Below, in pieces: positions 43,201 to 52,429 of a stretch of 64,000 nucleotides of DNA. The stretch covers positions 186,001 to 250,000 of the forward strand of contig NZ_FNBT01000001.1 in assembly GCF_900102425.1 (NCBI RefSeq), given 5' to 3'. The notes below the pieces were generated by a model, which was not told the origin of the DNA, made no database searches, and was given only the letters and a program-made list of their open reading frames with translations. Each line of letters opens with the position of its first letter. Within the stretch, counting starts at the first letter, position 1. The translations under genes and the position numbers were made by a program. The stretch comes from Blastococcus aurantiacus (GTDB lineage Bacteria > Actinomycetota > Actinomycetes > Mycobacteriales > Geodermatophilaceae).

Positions 43201-43227
43201 CCTGACGGGAAGTGGACGGGCACAAGG

Positions 43228-43590
43228 TCAGGACGGAGGCGTCGGTTGGTCGGCCGAGGGCACGAGTCCGTGTTCGATCCGGTTCATGGTGTCCGCGAAG
43301 GCAACGGAGATGTCGATCCCGAGGCGCTCGGCGATGACGATCACCCACCACAACGACTCGGACAGCTTGTGTGCGAGCTGCGCATCGACGTCGCCGTCGA
43401 TCTCCCAGGTCCCCTCATGGGCCAGGATCAGTCGCCCGACGGTGCCGACGTCGTTGCCGAAGCCCAACATGAGCTCCTGGAGCGTCCACTCCTGGCCGTT
43501 GAGTCGTCGTTCGATGGCCTCGTAGAGGGCCCGAACCTCCATCGCCCGCCGGCGTGCGGACTCGAGATCGACCTGTCCCGGCTGGCTCAC
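43228..43590 (-). CDS. MazG-like nucleotide pyrophosphohydrolase family protein
   Basis: 120 residues, all-alpha. The stretch AHKLSESLWWVIVIAERLGI followed by VAFADTMNRIEHGL resembles the MazG/HisE-like metal-binding helices (known pattern E..D.LW....LA..LGI...). The preceding LMLGFGNDVGTVGRLILAHE is also compatible. It would hydrolyse a nucleotide to monophosphate plus PPi. GTG start overlaps the stop of the MmyB gene (GTGA at 43587-43590), so it is translationally coupled to that regulator. Confidence 0.7.
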   Translation of the reverse strand: MSQPGQVDLESARRRAMEVRALYEAIERRLNGQEWTLQELMLGFGNDVGTVGRLILAHEGTWEIDGDVDAQLAHKLSESLWWVIVIAERLGIDISVAFADTMNRIEHGLVPSADQPTPPS

Positions 43591-44486
43591 GTCGACTCCT
43601 GGGTGCGTGTGACCTGCGGAGAGGGCCCGACTGTCGGAAACCCGTAGCCCCCGCGCTCGGTCGCCTCGATCGTGCCGAGAAGGGCCAGAGCGTCCTCACT
43701 GGGACTGCCTGGCGCTGCGCTGGCCACGGTCAACTGCAGTCCCGGCGACTCGCGTACGTCGAAGGTCTGGTAGGACAGCTCGAGGTCACCGACGGCGGGG
43801 TGTCGGATGTGCATGTGCACGGTCGTGAGACCGGCGACCTCATGGGCGTCCCAGATGGCAGCGAACGCCGGGCTGCGGACGTAGAGGCGGCGCACCAGGG
43901 CGGCAACCTCGGGGTGGGGCGGCGAGAAGCCCGCGGAGAGGCGTATGCCGCGGACCGAGGCGTGAGCGACGTCGTCCCAGTGCACGAAGTACGTCGGCGC
44001 GGTCGGATCGAGGAACAGGTACTCCAGCACCTTGCCGTCGTGGTGGGCGGGAGCGATCAGCCCGGCCGCGATCTCGTTGGCCGCGATCACCCGGAAGGCG
44101 GGGTTCACCACGTAGGCCGCGGCCTTCGAGAACGAGTTCAGCAGTTGCCGCAGGTGTGGGCTCAGCTGCTCTTCGGTGGCTCGGGTCGTCGGGGCGAGCC
44201 GCGCCAGCCGGAAGGCATGGTCACGAGCGTCGGCGCCCAGTTGCAAGGCGCGAGCGACCGCCTCCATGAGCTGTGGCGACGGGGCGCGCTCGCGCCCTTG
44301 CTCCAGGCGGGCGTAGTAGTCGGAGCTCACGCCGGCCAACACGGCGACCTCTTCGCGCCGCAGGCCGGTCACGCGTCGGCTGCCGACGCTGCGCAGCCCG
44401 GCCGCCTCGGGTGTGATCCGGGCGCGCTGGGCTCGGAGGAAGTCGCCGAGCTCGTTGTCTCTCGCGCGGGTGTGCGCTCCGGACAT
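43587..44486 (-). CDS. MmyB/XRE family regulator
   Basis: 299 residues. N-terminal [63 protein letters not shown]-terminal MmyB ligand domain: VVNPAFRVIAANEIAAGL, LEYLFLDPTAPTYFVHWDDV, HIRHPAVGDLELSYQTFDV, VASAAPGSPSEDALALLG. ATG at 44486, two bases after the stop of the NTF2-like gene. Regulators of this type usually control adjacent oxidoreductase genes; here the partner genes are a MazG-like and an NTF2-like gene. Confidence 0.9.
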   Translation of the reverse strand: MSGAHTRARDNELGDFLRAQRARITPEAAGLRSVGSRRVTGLRREEVAVLAGVSSDYYARLEQGRERAPSPQLMEAVARALQLGADARDHAFRLARLAPTTRATEEQLSPHLRQLLNSFSKAAAYVVNPAFRVIAANEIAAGLIAPAHHDGKVLEYLFLDPTAPTYFVHWDDVAHASVRGIRLSAGFSPPHPEVAALVRRLYVRSPAFAAIWDAHEVAGLTTVHMHIRHPAVGDLELSYQTFDVRESPGLQLTVASAAPGSPSEDALALLGTIEATERGGYGFPTVGPSPQVTRTQEST

Positions 44487-44488
44487 GG

Positions 44489-44881
44489 TCAGCTCCGTTC
44501 GGTGTTCACCATCACGAACCGGCTGCACCGGCCGGATTCCTCGAAGGTCACGGTCCAGCGGTTGTCGAAGTCGCCGAGCTTCGCGTACCGCCCGATCCCG
44601 GTGATGACGACGTCCCACCCGTCGATCGCGGCGATGGACCACTCGAACTCCCATCCGCCACTCTGCCAGTCCCACCGGCTGCGCCAGCCCTCGATGATCG
44701 CCTCTCGACCGATCCAGTCGGTGTCGTAGGGCGATTCGTGGTACTCGGCGTCGTCGGTGAAGAGGGACTCGATGTCGGCGCGGGCGTTGCTCTTCCAGGC
44801 CTTCACGTAGTCCTCGACCCACCGGGTGACCGAGGCGGTCGTCGGGCCCGGGGGGACCGCATCGGCGGTGGCTGGCGTCAT
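44489..44881 (-). CDS. NTF2/SnoaL-like domain protein
   Basis: 130 residues of the NTF2-like cone fold: VEDYVKAWKSNARADIESLF, DDAEYHESPYDTDWIGREAI, WEFEWSIAAIDGWDVVITGI, DNRWTVTFEESGRCSRFVMV. Such small proteins are cyclases, isomerases or ligand binders. First gene of the three-gene operon with the MmyB regulator and MazG-like gene. Divergent from the hydrolase at 45037. Confidence 0.85.
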   Translation of the reverse strand: MTPATADAVPPGPTTASVTRWVEDYVKAWKSNARADIESLFTDDAEYHESPYDTDWIGREAIIEGWRSRWDWQSGGWEFEWSIAAIDGWDVVITGIGRYAKLGDFDNRWTVTFEESGRCSRFVMVNTERS

Positions 44882-44937
44882 GGGTCCGAGCCTGCCCGCG
44901 GGTGGAGACGCCAGACAGGGTGCATTGCTCCTAGGGT

Positions 44938-44964
44938 GTCGCGCCCTTCACCGGCGAGCGCGAC
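44938..44964. promoter_or_regulatory. Dyad GTCGCGC-N13-GCGCGAC
   Basis: A perfect 7-bp inverted repeat in the 155-bp divergent gap between the NTF2-like and hydrolase genes. Candidate operator for the MmyB regulator; GC-rich arms make chance occurrence fairly likely. Confidence 0.35.
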
Positions 44965-45036
44965 GCCGGGAGTCTCGGGAGCGGAGAACGTCTCCGATGG
45001 TCCCTCTCGCTCGCTCCCTGAAAGGTGCACCCAGCC

Positions 45037-45768
45037 ATGACCGATCCGGCCCCCACGCCCACCGTGGTCATCGTCCACGGCGCGTGGACCGACGCGAGCT
45101 CCTTCGCGGGAGTCCAGCGCCTCCTCTCCCAGGAGGGCTACACAGTCCTCGAGTTCGCCAATCCGCTCCGCTCGCTCGCCGGCGACGCGGACTACCTCGC
45201 CACGTTCCTCCAGACGCGTACGAGCGGCCCCGTCGTCCTGGTGGGCCACTCCTACGGCGGCGCCGTCATCGGCGCCGCGGGCCTCGCCGCGACCGACGTG
45301 CGCGCCCTGGTGTACGTCAACGCGTTCGTGCCGGCTCAGGGCGAGAGTCTGCTCGACCTGCTCAACAGCGTCGGACCTGTCGACCCCACTCAGCTCTTCG
45401 ACATGGCGCCCTACCCCGGCGCCCCTGAGGGCGACGTTGACCTGTACATCCAGCGCGGGCCGTTCGAGCCGGCGTTCGCGACCGGCCTCTCCGAAGAGGT
45501 CCAGACGGAGTTCTACGCCAAGCAGCGCCCCATCACGTTCGCAGCGGTGGGAGCGCCGGCGGCCCCGGGCCAGGCCTGGGAGCAGCTCCCCTCCTGGTAC
45601 GTAGCGGGACGCGTCGACGGGAGCATCCCGCTGGACCTGCAATTGCGGATGGCCGAGCGCGCAGGAGCCGCCGTCACCGAGGTCCAGGCCGGGCACCTGT
45701 CCATGGTCAGCCACCCCCGGGAGGTGGCGGATGTGATCAAGGCAGCCGCACGCGGCACTGACCAGTAG
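45037..45768 (+). CDS. Alpha/beta hydrolase
   Basis: 243 residues, cytoplasmic. VVIVHGAWTDASSFAGVQRL (oxyanion loop), VVLVGHSYGGAVIGAAGL (nucleophile elbow), and AGHLSMVSHPREVADVI with the catalytic histidine. This is the esterase/salicylate-esterase-like subgroup common in actinobacteria. ATG at 45037 with GAAAGGTG upstream. Divergent from the NTF2-like operon. Confidence 0.87.
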   Translation: MTDPAPTPTVVIVHGAWTDASSFAGVQRLLSQEGYTVLEFANPLRSLAGDADYLATFLQTRTSGPVVLVGHSYGGAVIGAAGLAATDVRALVYVNAFVPAQGESLLDLLNSVGPVDPTQLFDMAPYPGAPEGDVDLYIQRGPFEPAFATGLSEEVQTEFYAKQRPITFAAVGAPAAPGQAWEQLPSWYVAGRVDGSIPLDLQLRMAERAGAAVTEVQAGHLSMVSHPREVADVIKAAARGTDQ

Positions 45769-45965
45769 GCGCCAGCCAGGGACGCGTCCGCCCCGGCGCA
45801 CGAGATCGGTCGGCGCATCGAGTGCGCGGCCGGGGGCTGATGGGTTGCCTCAGGAACGCCGGGCCGATCCGGCCTCCCGACGGACGAACACGCATCTCTC
45901 AACTGCGCCCACACCACCGAGTCCGAACGCAACCGACCTCTTGCAGCAGTCCAGAAGGAGCACCC

Positions 45966-46553
45966 ATGTCCAGCACGCGGTCCACCGAGCACCTGCGCGC
46001 CACCGACGACCCCGAATACGTGCGAACGCCTCCGGTGACCTACGTCGCCGTGCTGGGTGACGGGTCACCCGGGACCGACGAGTTCTACCGCAAGAAAGCC
46101 CTGGTCGCCGACGTCGCCGACGAACTGACCCAGGCTGGGTCCGCGCCGGTCGTGGAGATCCAGTACTGGTACCCGGAGGGATCCACGCCCGTCGAGATCG
46201 CCGACTTCTACAGCGTGAACCCGGTTCCCTCCCTGCTCTACCGCGTCCTCTGCCAGATCCCCGCAGGTACCACCCAGACGGCCGTCGAGGACGCCCGGGC
46301 CCGCGCAGCAAGCACCGCGGACACGACGTCCGACGACGTGGCTGTGTTCTCCATGCCTGAGCAGGACGTCGTCCAGGTCATGCACCACGGCCCGTTCGCA
46401 GAGGAGCTCGCCACGCTCGGGCTGCTCGGCGAGTTCGCCCGGCAGCAGGGCCTGCGTCGCCGCGGGCCGCACCACGAGATCCACCTCGACGGCTTCACGC
46501 GCAGCACACCGCAGGACACCCTCCGCACGATCTTGCGAGACCCCGTCGGGTGA
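45966..46553 (+). CDS. GyrI-like small-molecule binding domain protein
   Basis: 195 residues. VRTPPVTYVAVLGDGSPG, a central LLYRVLCQIPAGTTQTAVED and FSMPEQDVVQVMHHGPFAEE followed by GLRRRGPHHEIHL are laid out like the GyrI-like/SOUL-type effector-binding fold. No HTH. AGAAGGAG stands before the ATG. Role unknown; in other bacteria these proteins bind or hydrolyse small toxic compounds. Confidence 0.75.
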   Translation: MSSTRSTEHLRATDDPEYVRTPPVTYVAVLGDGSPGTDEFYRKKALVADVADELTQAGSAPVVEIQYWYPEGSTPVEIADFYSVNPVPSLLYRVLCQIPAGTTQTAVEDARARAASTADTTSDDVAVFSMPEQDVVQVMHHGPFAEELATLGLLGEFARQQGLRRRGPHHEIHLDGFTRSTPQDTLRTILRDPVG

Positions 46554-46641
46554 CCAGCTGTCCCGAACACCGGCATGTGACGCGGCATGACAGGAGGACG
46601 CACCCTCGCTGGCACAGTGGATCGCGGACAGCGTCGTTGAC

Positions 46642-46767
46642 ATGGCGAGAGCGGGTGGCCCCCTTGGCGAATTCGTCCGCGCCCAACGTGCCCGCGTCAC
46701 GGCCGCGGAACGGCCGAGGGCGTCCTGGCTCCGGCGCAGGGGCGGGCCCTCTCCAACCAGACCATGA
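46642..46767 (+). pseudogene. MmyB/XRE regulator, N-terminal fragment
   Basis: ATG at 46642 starts MARAGGPLGEFVRAQRARVT, the first ~20 residues of an MmyB-type regulator (compare LGDFLRAQRARITPEAAGL at 43587), then loses similarity and stops at 46767. The HTH is cut off. It faces the same way as quinone oxidoreductase fragment 3, 127 bp downstream. The rest of 46768-46880 shows nothing recognisable. Confidence 0.55.
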
Positions 46768-46880
46768 TCACTGGGCGCAGTTCCTCGCGGGTCCGCCACC
46801 GCTGCCTGTTGAGGAGGTTCCCCACTCAGTGCTGCTGCGGCGAGCACCCCGCCCGTCACGTCCAGCGCGGGGAAAGGCCA

Positions 46881-47103
46881 TAGCCTCTCCGGCATGCGAG
46901 CCGTGCAGATCACCAAGTTAGGTGGTCCCGAGGTTCTGGATGTCGTCGACGTCCCCGAGCCGGAGGCGGGTCCCGGCCAGCAGCTCTACGACGTCTCCAC
47001 TGCGGGGATCAACTTCGCCGACACCCACCACCGGCTGTCTCGCCACGGACGTCACCCGCACGTGCAGGAGATGAGCATGGGAGTTGCGGCCGGCTTCGCT
47101 TGA
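46881..47103 (+). repeat. Quinone oxidoreductase 5' fragment, copy 3
   Basis: TAGCCT at 46881, 7 nt, then ATG at 46894 and MRAVQITKLGGPEVLDVVDV ... INFADTHHRLS, identical in layout to the intact gene at 52606-52619. Similarity ends at codon 49 (about 47040); the frame continues for 21 unrelated codons to TGA at 47103. The following 168 bp (47104-47271) hold nothing clear. Confidence 0.8.
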
Positions 47104-47271
47104 TTCCGCGCAGGCACCAGAGGGCTGGACGCCGGCCGGGCCGGATGCCCCCATCGGGCGCCCAGCACGGCACTGTCGAACCACCGGCGCGCGGGGAGAC
47201 GGAGACTCCCGACACCCGTCTTTGGAGGCGGTGATCGACGAAGGCGGATCTCGTCGGGCGCAACGCCGGCG

Positions 47272-47910
47272 TCAGGCGGATGAACCGGTGAGGAGGACCG
47301 CGCGGAGCCGCACCTGACGGCGAACCAGCAGCCAGGCGGCCATGACCAACGTCAGTACGACGCCGGCGACCGTGAGCAGATCGTCGATCAGTGGCAGAGC
47401 AGCGCCGGCGACAGCGCCCGCGGCGACCAGTGCACTGGACCACAGGAGGGACGCGGGGGCGGTGCCGCGGAGCATGATCGCGAGCGGAACGCCGGCGGAC
47501 GCGGCCAGGCGCGGGGCCAGCGTGCGCGCGCCGACGACGAACTGGGCCGTCGCCGCCGCCCGCACCGGCCGGCGTCGGATCGTCTCGCGCCACGGCGTGA
47601 TGAGCCGGTCGACCAGACGGATGACCTGCGCCGGCGCGCGACGGCGGACTGCGTCACCTGCCGGCGAGGTGCCGCCCGACCTGCGCCTGACCACCTGGTG
47701 CCCGAGTGCCGCACCGAGCACGGTGCCGGTGGCGGCACTGAGCGCAGCCAGTGGCAGCGACACCACGCCGATGCCGCCGAGCACGCCCAGCCCGAGGACC
47801 AGTGATCCGGCCGGCAGGACGATGCCGATCAGCAGACCTGCCTCGAGCACCAGCACGAGCGCGACCGCCACCAACGACGCTGGTGCACTCATCTGGAGCA
47901 GGGCGTCCAC
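47272..47910 (-). CDS. DedA-like membrane protein
   Basis: About 212 residues with five or six hydrophobic segments. The DedA signature is recognisable in VLVLEAGLLIGIVLPAGSLV and in VVGARTLAPRLAASAGVPLA (family: a re-entrant helix with Arg and Pro, F.GR..P..R...G). DedA proteins are lipid-carrier transporters or affect membrane potential. Start is uncertain: GTG 47910 was chosen because GAGGGAG is well placed; GTG 47922 and ATG 47889 are also in frame. Confidence 0.75.
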   Translation of the reverse strand: MDALLQMSAPASLVAVALVLVLEAGLLIGIVLPAGSLVLGLGVLGGIGVVSLPLAALSAATGTVLGAALGHQVVRRRSGGTSPAGDAVRRRAPAQVIRLVDRLITPWRETIRRRPVRAAATAQFVVGARTLAPRLAASAGVPLAIMLRGTAPASLLWSSALVAAGAVAGAALPLIDDLLTVAGVVLTLVMAAWLLVRRQVRLRAVLLTGSSA

Positions 47911-48002
47911 AGGAACGAGCACTCCCTCGAGGTGGTCGAGCTGGACATGGACGCGGCGAGACCGGACCCGGTCGGCCGTCACCGCTGGGGAGACCGGCCT
48001 CG

Positions 48003-49007
48003 TCAGGCCGGACGAGGACTTTCGCGGAGCAGGCCGAGAGCGGGCTCGTCGGTTCCGCCGTCCGCACGACCATCCGGGAATGACACGTCGGTCAGCTGCT
48101 CCGACAGCTGCCACATGCGCTGCGCGTCCCCCGTGCGCCGCAGCCGCCCGTAGGGCTTCTGCTCGGCCGGCGGTCCGCTGATGTGCCCGAACCTGCGCGG
48201 CCCGTAGAAGCGGCCACCGGCGGCCTCCGACGAGGTCGCGCCGAACAAGGCGGGGAGGGCGGCCGTCTCGGGGGTGCCCGCGATGCCCATCGCGGACAAC
48301 CTCCTGATCATGCGGATCTCGCGGGACTCCTCGGAGCGGCCGATGCCCGGCTGCGCGGCGAGCAGGTTCGTCGGGGCCACGCCGGGGTGCGAGAGATTGC
48401 TCGTGATCCCCCAGCCACGTGCCGTGCTGCGCCGGTCCAGCTCGAGGCCGAACAGCCCGAACGCGATCTTGGAGTGGCTGTAGGCGCGCATCGGGTGGTA
48501 GGCGCTCTCCCACTGCGGGTCGTCCCAGTTGATCGCGTACCGGTTGGCCGCGATGCTCACCTGCGAGGTGACGCGCGCGCGGCCGGCGCGCAGCAGCGGC
48601 AGCAACTGCGCCACGAGCGCGAAGTGGCCGAGGTGGTTGGTCCCGAACTGCAGCTCGTGCCCGTCGACCGTCGTCCGCCGCTCCGGCGGGGTCATGACGC
48701 CCGCGTTGTTGATCAGGACGTCGATCGGCCGTCCCTCCTCGAGGAGCGCACTGCTGAAGGCGGCGACCGACTCGAGCGACGCCAGGTCGAGCGGGTGCAG
48801 GGTGATCGTCGCCCCGGGTACCCGCGCGCGGATCTCCGCGACCGCGGCCTGGCCCTTGCCACGGTTGCGGACCGGGAGGACGAGGTCGGCGCCCGCCGCA
48901 GCCAGCCGGCGGGCGATGACCAGGCCGATGCCGTCGCTGCCTCCGGTGAGCACCGCTCGCTTGCCGGACAGGTCGGGGACGAGCATGTCGATCGTTCTGC
49001 GGGCCAT
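48003..49007 (-). CDS. SDR family oxidoreductase (retinol dehydrogenase-like)
   Basis: 334 residues. Cofactor loop [57 protein letters not shown] and the catalytic YSHSK. The layout is that of retinol/protochlorophyllide-reductase-like SDRs, NADPH dependent. Divergent from the MmyB regulator at 49211 with a perfect 12-bp dyad between them; such regulator/SDR pairs are common in actinobacteria. Confidence 0.9.
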   Translation of the reverse strand: MARRTIDMLVPDLSGKRAVLTGGSDGIGLVIARRLAAAGADLVLPVRNRGKGQAAVAEIRARVPGATITLHPLDLASLESVAAFSSALLEEGRPIDVLINNAGVMTPPERRTTVDGHELQFGTNHLGHFALVAQLLPLLRAGRARVTSQVSIAANRYAINWDDPQWESAYHPMRAYSHSKIAFGLFGLELDRRSTARGWGITSNLSHPGVAPTNLLAAQPGIGRSEESREIRMIRRLSAMGIAGTPETAALPALFGATSSEAAGGRFYGPRRFGHISGPPAEQKPYGRLRRTGDAQRMWQLSEQLTDVSFPDGRADGGTDEPALGLLRESPRPA

Positions 49008-49087
49008 CAGCGGGCTCCTGTCTGGTCGATGCGCTGGGTGCGCCGTGACACCACAGTCCCCCGCGCTGCCGTCGGGAGGCAGGACCT

Positions 49088-49126
49088 GTCGATCCCCCCC
49101 AATGCCGACCGCAAGGGGGGATCGAC
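49088..49126. promoter_or_regulatory. Predicted MmyB-regulator operator
   Basis: GTCGATCCCCCC (49088-49099) and GGGGGGATCGAC (49115-49126) are perfect inverted copies with a 15-bp spacer, in the 203-bp divergent region between SDR and MmyB-type regulator genes. The length and lack of mismatches make it unlikely to be chance. Confidence 0.75.
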
Positions 49127-49210
49127 GGACCGTGGTTGTGCCGGTGCCGCGCCGGTAGACATGGCCCCGCCGTCCCGACCGGGCCGGCGCACTACGCACC
49201 AGGAGGACAT

Positions 49211-50098
49211 GTGGCCATCGATCGAGCCGGCCTGGCGGAATTCCTCCGGCACCGCCGGGAGTCGCTGCAGCCCGAGGACGTCGGCATGCCCCGCGGGCAG
49301 CGGCGCCGGACCACCGGCCTCCGACGGGAGGAGGTCGCTGCCCTCTGCCACATGTCGACCGACTACTACGCGCGCCTCGAGCAGGAGCGCGGCCCCCAGC
49401 CCTCGCAGCAGATGATCGCCTCGATCGCCCAGGGGCTGCACCTGTCCCTCGACGAGCGCGATCACCTGCACCGGCTGGCGGGGCAGCAGCCGCCTCCCCG
49501 CGGTGCGGACAGCGAGCACGTCAGCCCCGGCCTGCTTCGGATCCTCGACCGCCTCACCGACACCCCCGCCGAGATCGTCACCGAGCTGGGCGAGACCCTG
49601 CGCCAGACGCCCGTCGGGATCGCCCTCACCGGCGACACGACCCGGTTCACCGGGCCGGCGCGCAGCAAGGGGTACCGGTGGTTCACCGATCCGTCCTCGC
49701 GGGCGCTGCATGCCGCCGAGGACCACGCCTTCCTCTCCCGCATGTACGCCTCCGGGCTGCGCGCCATCCTGGCGATGCGAGGGCCCGGTTCGCGCGCGGC
49801 TCACCTGACCGACCTCCTGCTGGAGCAGAGCGAGGAGTTCTGCGACTTGTGGGAGGTCCACGAGGTGGGCATCCATCCTCAGGAGGTCAAGCGCTACCAG
49901 CACCCGGAGGTCGGGCGGCTCGAGCTCAACTGCCAGACGCTCGTGGACCCGCACCAGGCGCACCGGCTGATGGTCTACACCGCCGTTCCGGGCACCGAGA
50001 GCTACGACAAGCTCCAGATGCTCACCGTGATCGGGGCCCAGTCCCTGGCCGTCCCCGAGGCCACCACCGCCGGCATGCAGCCCGAGGACCTGCGATGA
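49211..50098 (+). CDS. MmyB/XRE family regulator
   Basis: 295 residues. HTH domain: [59 protein letters not shown]. MmyB domain: [59 protein letters not shown]. The GTG at 49211 directly follows AGGAGGACAT. Overlaps the MMPL transporter by ATGA (50095-50098), so one operon of regulator and exporter, divergent from an SDR. It probably controls both through the dyad at 49088. Confidence 0.9.
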   Translation: MAIDRAGLAEFLRHRRESLQPEDVGMPRGQRRRTTGLRREEVAALCHMSTDYYARLEQERGPQPSQQMIASIAQGLHLSLDERDHLHRLAGQQPPPRGADSEHVSPGLLRILDRLTDTPAEIVTELGETLRQTPVGIALTGDTTRFTGPARSKGYRWFTDPSSRALHAAEDHAFLSRMYASGLRAILAMRGPGSRAAHLTDLLLEQSEEFCDLWEVHEVGIHPQEVKRYQHPEVGRLELNCQTLVDPHQAHRLMVYTAVPGTESYDKLQMLTVIGAQSLAVPEATTAGMQPEDLR

Positions 50099-52281
50099 GC
50101 CGCTTCCTGCATCGCCTCGGCAGATCGACGGCCGCCCATCCCTGGCGCGCGCTCGCGGCGTGGGTGCTCATCGCCGTCGTGGCCGTCACCACCGCCGGTG
50201 CGTTCGGTGGCACGCCCCAGGACAATTTCGACGTCGAGGGCGCCCCTGCGCTCGCCGGCATCGAGTCGCTGCGTGAGAACTTCCCCGGCTCGGGCGCGGC
50301 CGGCAGTTCCGCCCAGGTCGTCGTCCACGACCCCGACGGCGGCGAGGTGGGCGACGCGCAGCTCTCCGATCTGATCGCTGGGCTCGCCGACGTCGAGCAC
50401 GTGACGTCGATCGCGCCGCCGCGCTGGTCCGACGACCGCGACACCGCCCTGCTGCACGTCGTCTTCGACGTGCCGGTCACCCACCCCGACCTCGCGAGCG
50501 GCCTCGGTGTCGAGGCGCTCCAGGACGCGGTGAGCACGGCCGACGACGGTCTGCAGGTCGAGCTCGGCGGCGAGCTGCCCAACACGTCCGCCGAAGCGGT
50601 GCAGGGCACCGGCGAGATCGCCGGCGTCCTCCTGGCGCTCGTGCTGATGGTGTTCGTCCTGGGCACTGTCGTGGCCGCCGGCCTCCCCCTGCTGGTGGCC
50701 CTGGCCGGTCTCGGGATCTCGGTCGCGGGCGTCACGCTCCTGGCCGCGGTGACGGACGTCAGCACCACCGCCCCGACCGTCGCGATGATGGTGGGCCTCG
50801 GCGTCGGTATCGACTACGCGCTGCTGCTGATCACCCGCCACCTCGAGTACGTGCGCGCCGGCGTCCCGATTCCCGAGGCCGCGGGGAGGGCGACCGCCAC
50901 CGCGGGCCGCTCGGTGGTGTTCGCCGCAGCGATCGTGCTGGTCTCGCTGATGGGGCTCCCGCTCGCTGGTCTGCCCACCTACTCCTCCTTCGGGTTCGCG
51001 ACGGGTATCGCCGTGGTGTCCGTCGCGGCGGCCACCCTCACGCTCGTGCCGGCCTTCTGCGGCCTCCTCGGTCGCCGACTGCTGCCGCGGAGAGAACGCA
51101 GAGGTCTGCCGCCCCGACGTTCCCGACCGGTCCGGGAGCCGTTGTCCGCGCGCTGGGCGGCGGCGGTCACCCGCCGACCGGTGCCCTGGGCCCTGGCCGC
51201 GCTGCTCCTGATGGCGACGCTGGCCCTGCCGGCCCTGGACATGCGCACGTTCCCGCGGGACGTGTCGAACAACGCCAACGACAGCACGACCCGGCAGGCC
51301 TTCGACATCGTCACCGCCGAGTTCGGCGCCGGGGCGAACGGGCCGATCACCGTGGTGGTCGATCGCGCGGCCGTCGGCGACGCCGGTGTCGCCGCGGCCG
51401 CCGCACGGCTGAGCGACGTGCACGACGTCGTCGCGGTCACCGGCCCGGTCGTCTCGCCCGACGGACAGGTCGCCGTGCTGACGGCGGAACCGGCCTTCGG
51501 CCCGGCCGACGAGCGCACGCCCGAGCTGCTCGAACGGTTGCGCGCCCAGGTGGACGGCGCCGAGATCACCGGCAACACCGCCATGCTCTCCGACATCTCC
51601 GTGATGCTGTCGGAAAGGATGTGGCTGGTCGTCGGCTTCGTCGTCGCGGTGTCGATGCTGCTGCTCGCCGCGATGTTCCGCTCGGCCGTCGTGCCGCTGA
51701 AGGCGGCCGCCCTCAACCTGCTGTCGATCGGGGCTGCCTACGGGGTCGTCACCGCGGTCTTCCAGTGGGGCTGGGCCACCGACCTGGTGGGCCTGGACCA
51801 CGCGATGCCCGTGTCGAGCTGGCTGCCCATCCTGATGTTCGCCATCCTCTTCGGCCTCTCGATGGACTACGAGGTGTTCCTGCTCTCGCGGATTCGCGAG
51901 CACTGGCTGCGGAGCGGGGACGCCCGCGCCAGCGTCGTGCGGGGCGTCGCCGGGACGGGACGCGTCATCTCGACCGCCGCGGCCGTCATGGTGGTCGTCT
52001 TTCTCGGCTTCGCCACGGAGTCCGACCTCGTCGTCCGGCAGCTGGGTCTCGGCATGGCCGTCGCGGTGCTCTTGGACGCCACCGTCGTCCGGATGATCCT
52101 CGTGCCCGCCACGATGACCCTCCTGGGACGAGGCAGCTGGTGGCTGCCCGCCTGGCTCGACCGACTGCTGCCCACGATCGAGGCGGAGGTCACCGACGAA
52201 ATTCGGGGCGACGGGCCGGGGTCCAGGGCGTCTGCCGCCGGTCGACGTCGCGACGAGGAGCTGGAGGGCGTGGTCGGCTGA
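50095..52281 (+). CDS. MMPL family RND-type transporter
   Basis: 728 residues with two RND repeats: a helix, a periplasmic domain, then five helices, twice. Landmarks are MMVGLGVGIDYALLLITRHL and ILFGLSMDYEVFLLSRIREH, the GxGxDY and GLSMDYE motifs of the proton relay helices. Such MMPL proteins export lipids or drugs across the inner membrane. Charged C-terminal tail. Translationally coupled to the MmyB-type regulator. Confidence 0.92.
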   Translation: MSRFLHRLGRSTAAHPWRALAAWVLIAVVAVTTAGAFGGTPQDNFDVEGAPALAGIESLRENFPGSGAAGSSAQVVVHDPDGGEVGDAQLSDLIAGLADVEHVTSIAPPRWSDDRDTALLHVVFDVPVTHPDLASGLGVEALQDAVSTADDGLQVELGGELPNTSAEAVQGTGEIAGVLLALVLMVFVLGTVVAAGLPLLVALAGLGISVAGVTLLAAVTDVSTTAPTVAMMVGLGVGIDYALLLITRHLEYVRAGVPIPEAAGRATATAGRSVVFAAAIVLVSLMGLPLAGLPTYSSFGFATGIAVVSVAAATLTLVPAFCGLLGRRLLPRRERRGLPPRRSRPVREPLSARWAAAVTRRPVPWALAALLLMATLALPALDMRTFPRDVSNNANDSTTRQAFDIVTAEFGAGANGPITVVVDRAAVGDAGVAAAAARLSDVHDVVAVTGPVVSPDGQVAVLTAEPAFGPADERTPELLERLRAQVDGAEITGNTAMLSDISVMLSERMWLVVGFVVAVSMLLLAAMFRSAVVPLKAAALNLLSIGAAYGVVTAVFQWGWATDLVGLDHAMPVSSWLPILMFAILFGLSMDYEVFLLSRIREHWLRSGDARASVVRGVAGTGRVISTAAAVMVVVFLGFATESDLVVRQLGLGMAVAVLLDATVVRMILVPATMTLLGRGSWWLPAWLDRLLPTIEAEVTDEIRGDGPGSRASAAGRRRDEELEGVVG

Positions 52282-52365
52282 GCCCACCGCCGCCACGGCC
52301 GGCGCCGATCTCGACCTCCGCGGGACCGGCGCCGGTCTCGGCCCTCAACTCGGCCGACGAGCGCC

Positions 52366-52429
52366 GGCCGAACCCTGCACGACGTCTCAGCCGCCGGAGT
52401 CACCTACGCCGACACCCACCTCCGGCAGG
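52366..52429 (+). repeat. Quinone oxidoreductase fragment, copy 4 (3' part only)
   Basis: GGCCGAACCCTGCACGACGT and then a run encoding VSAAGVTYADTHLRQ match codons ~29-49 of the other copies. The promoter and first ~28 codons are missing. It ends at the same place as copies 1-3 and lies just upstream of the intact gene. Confidence 0.65.

Noticed and set aside
52282-52345. Direct repeat CCGGCGCCGATCTCG / CCGGCGCCGGTCTCG after the MMPL gene
   Set aside because: Two short GC-rich copies with a mismatch; chance is likely and no function is suggested by position.
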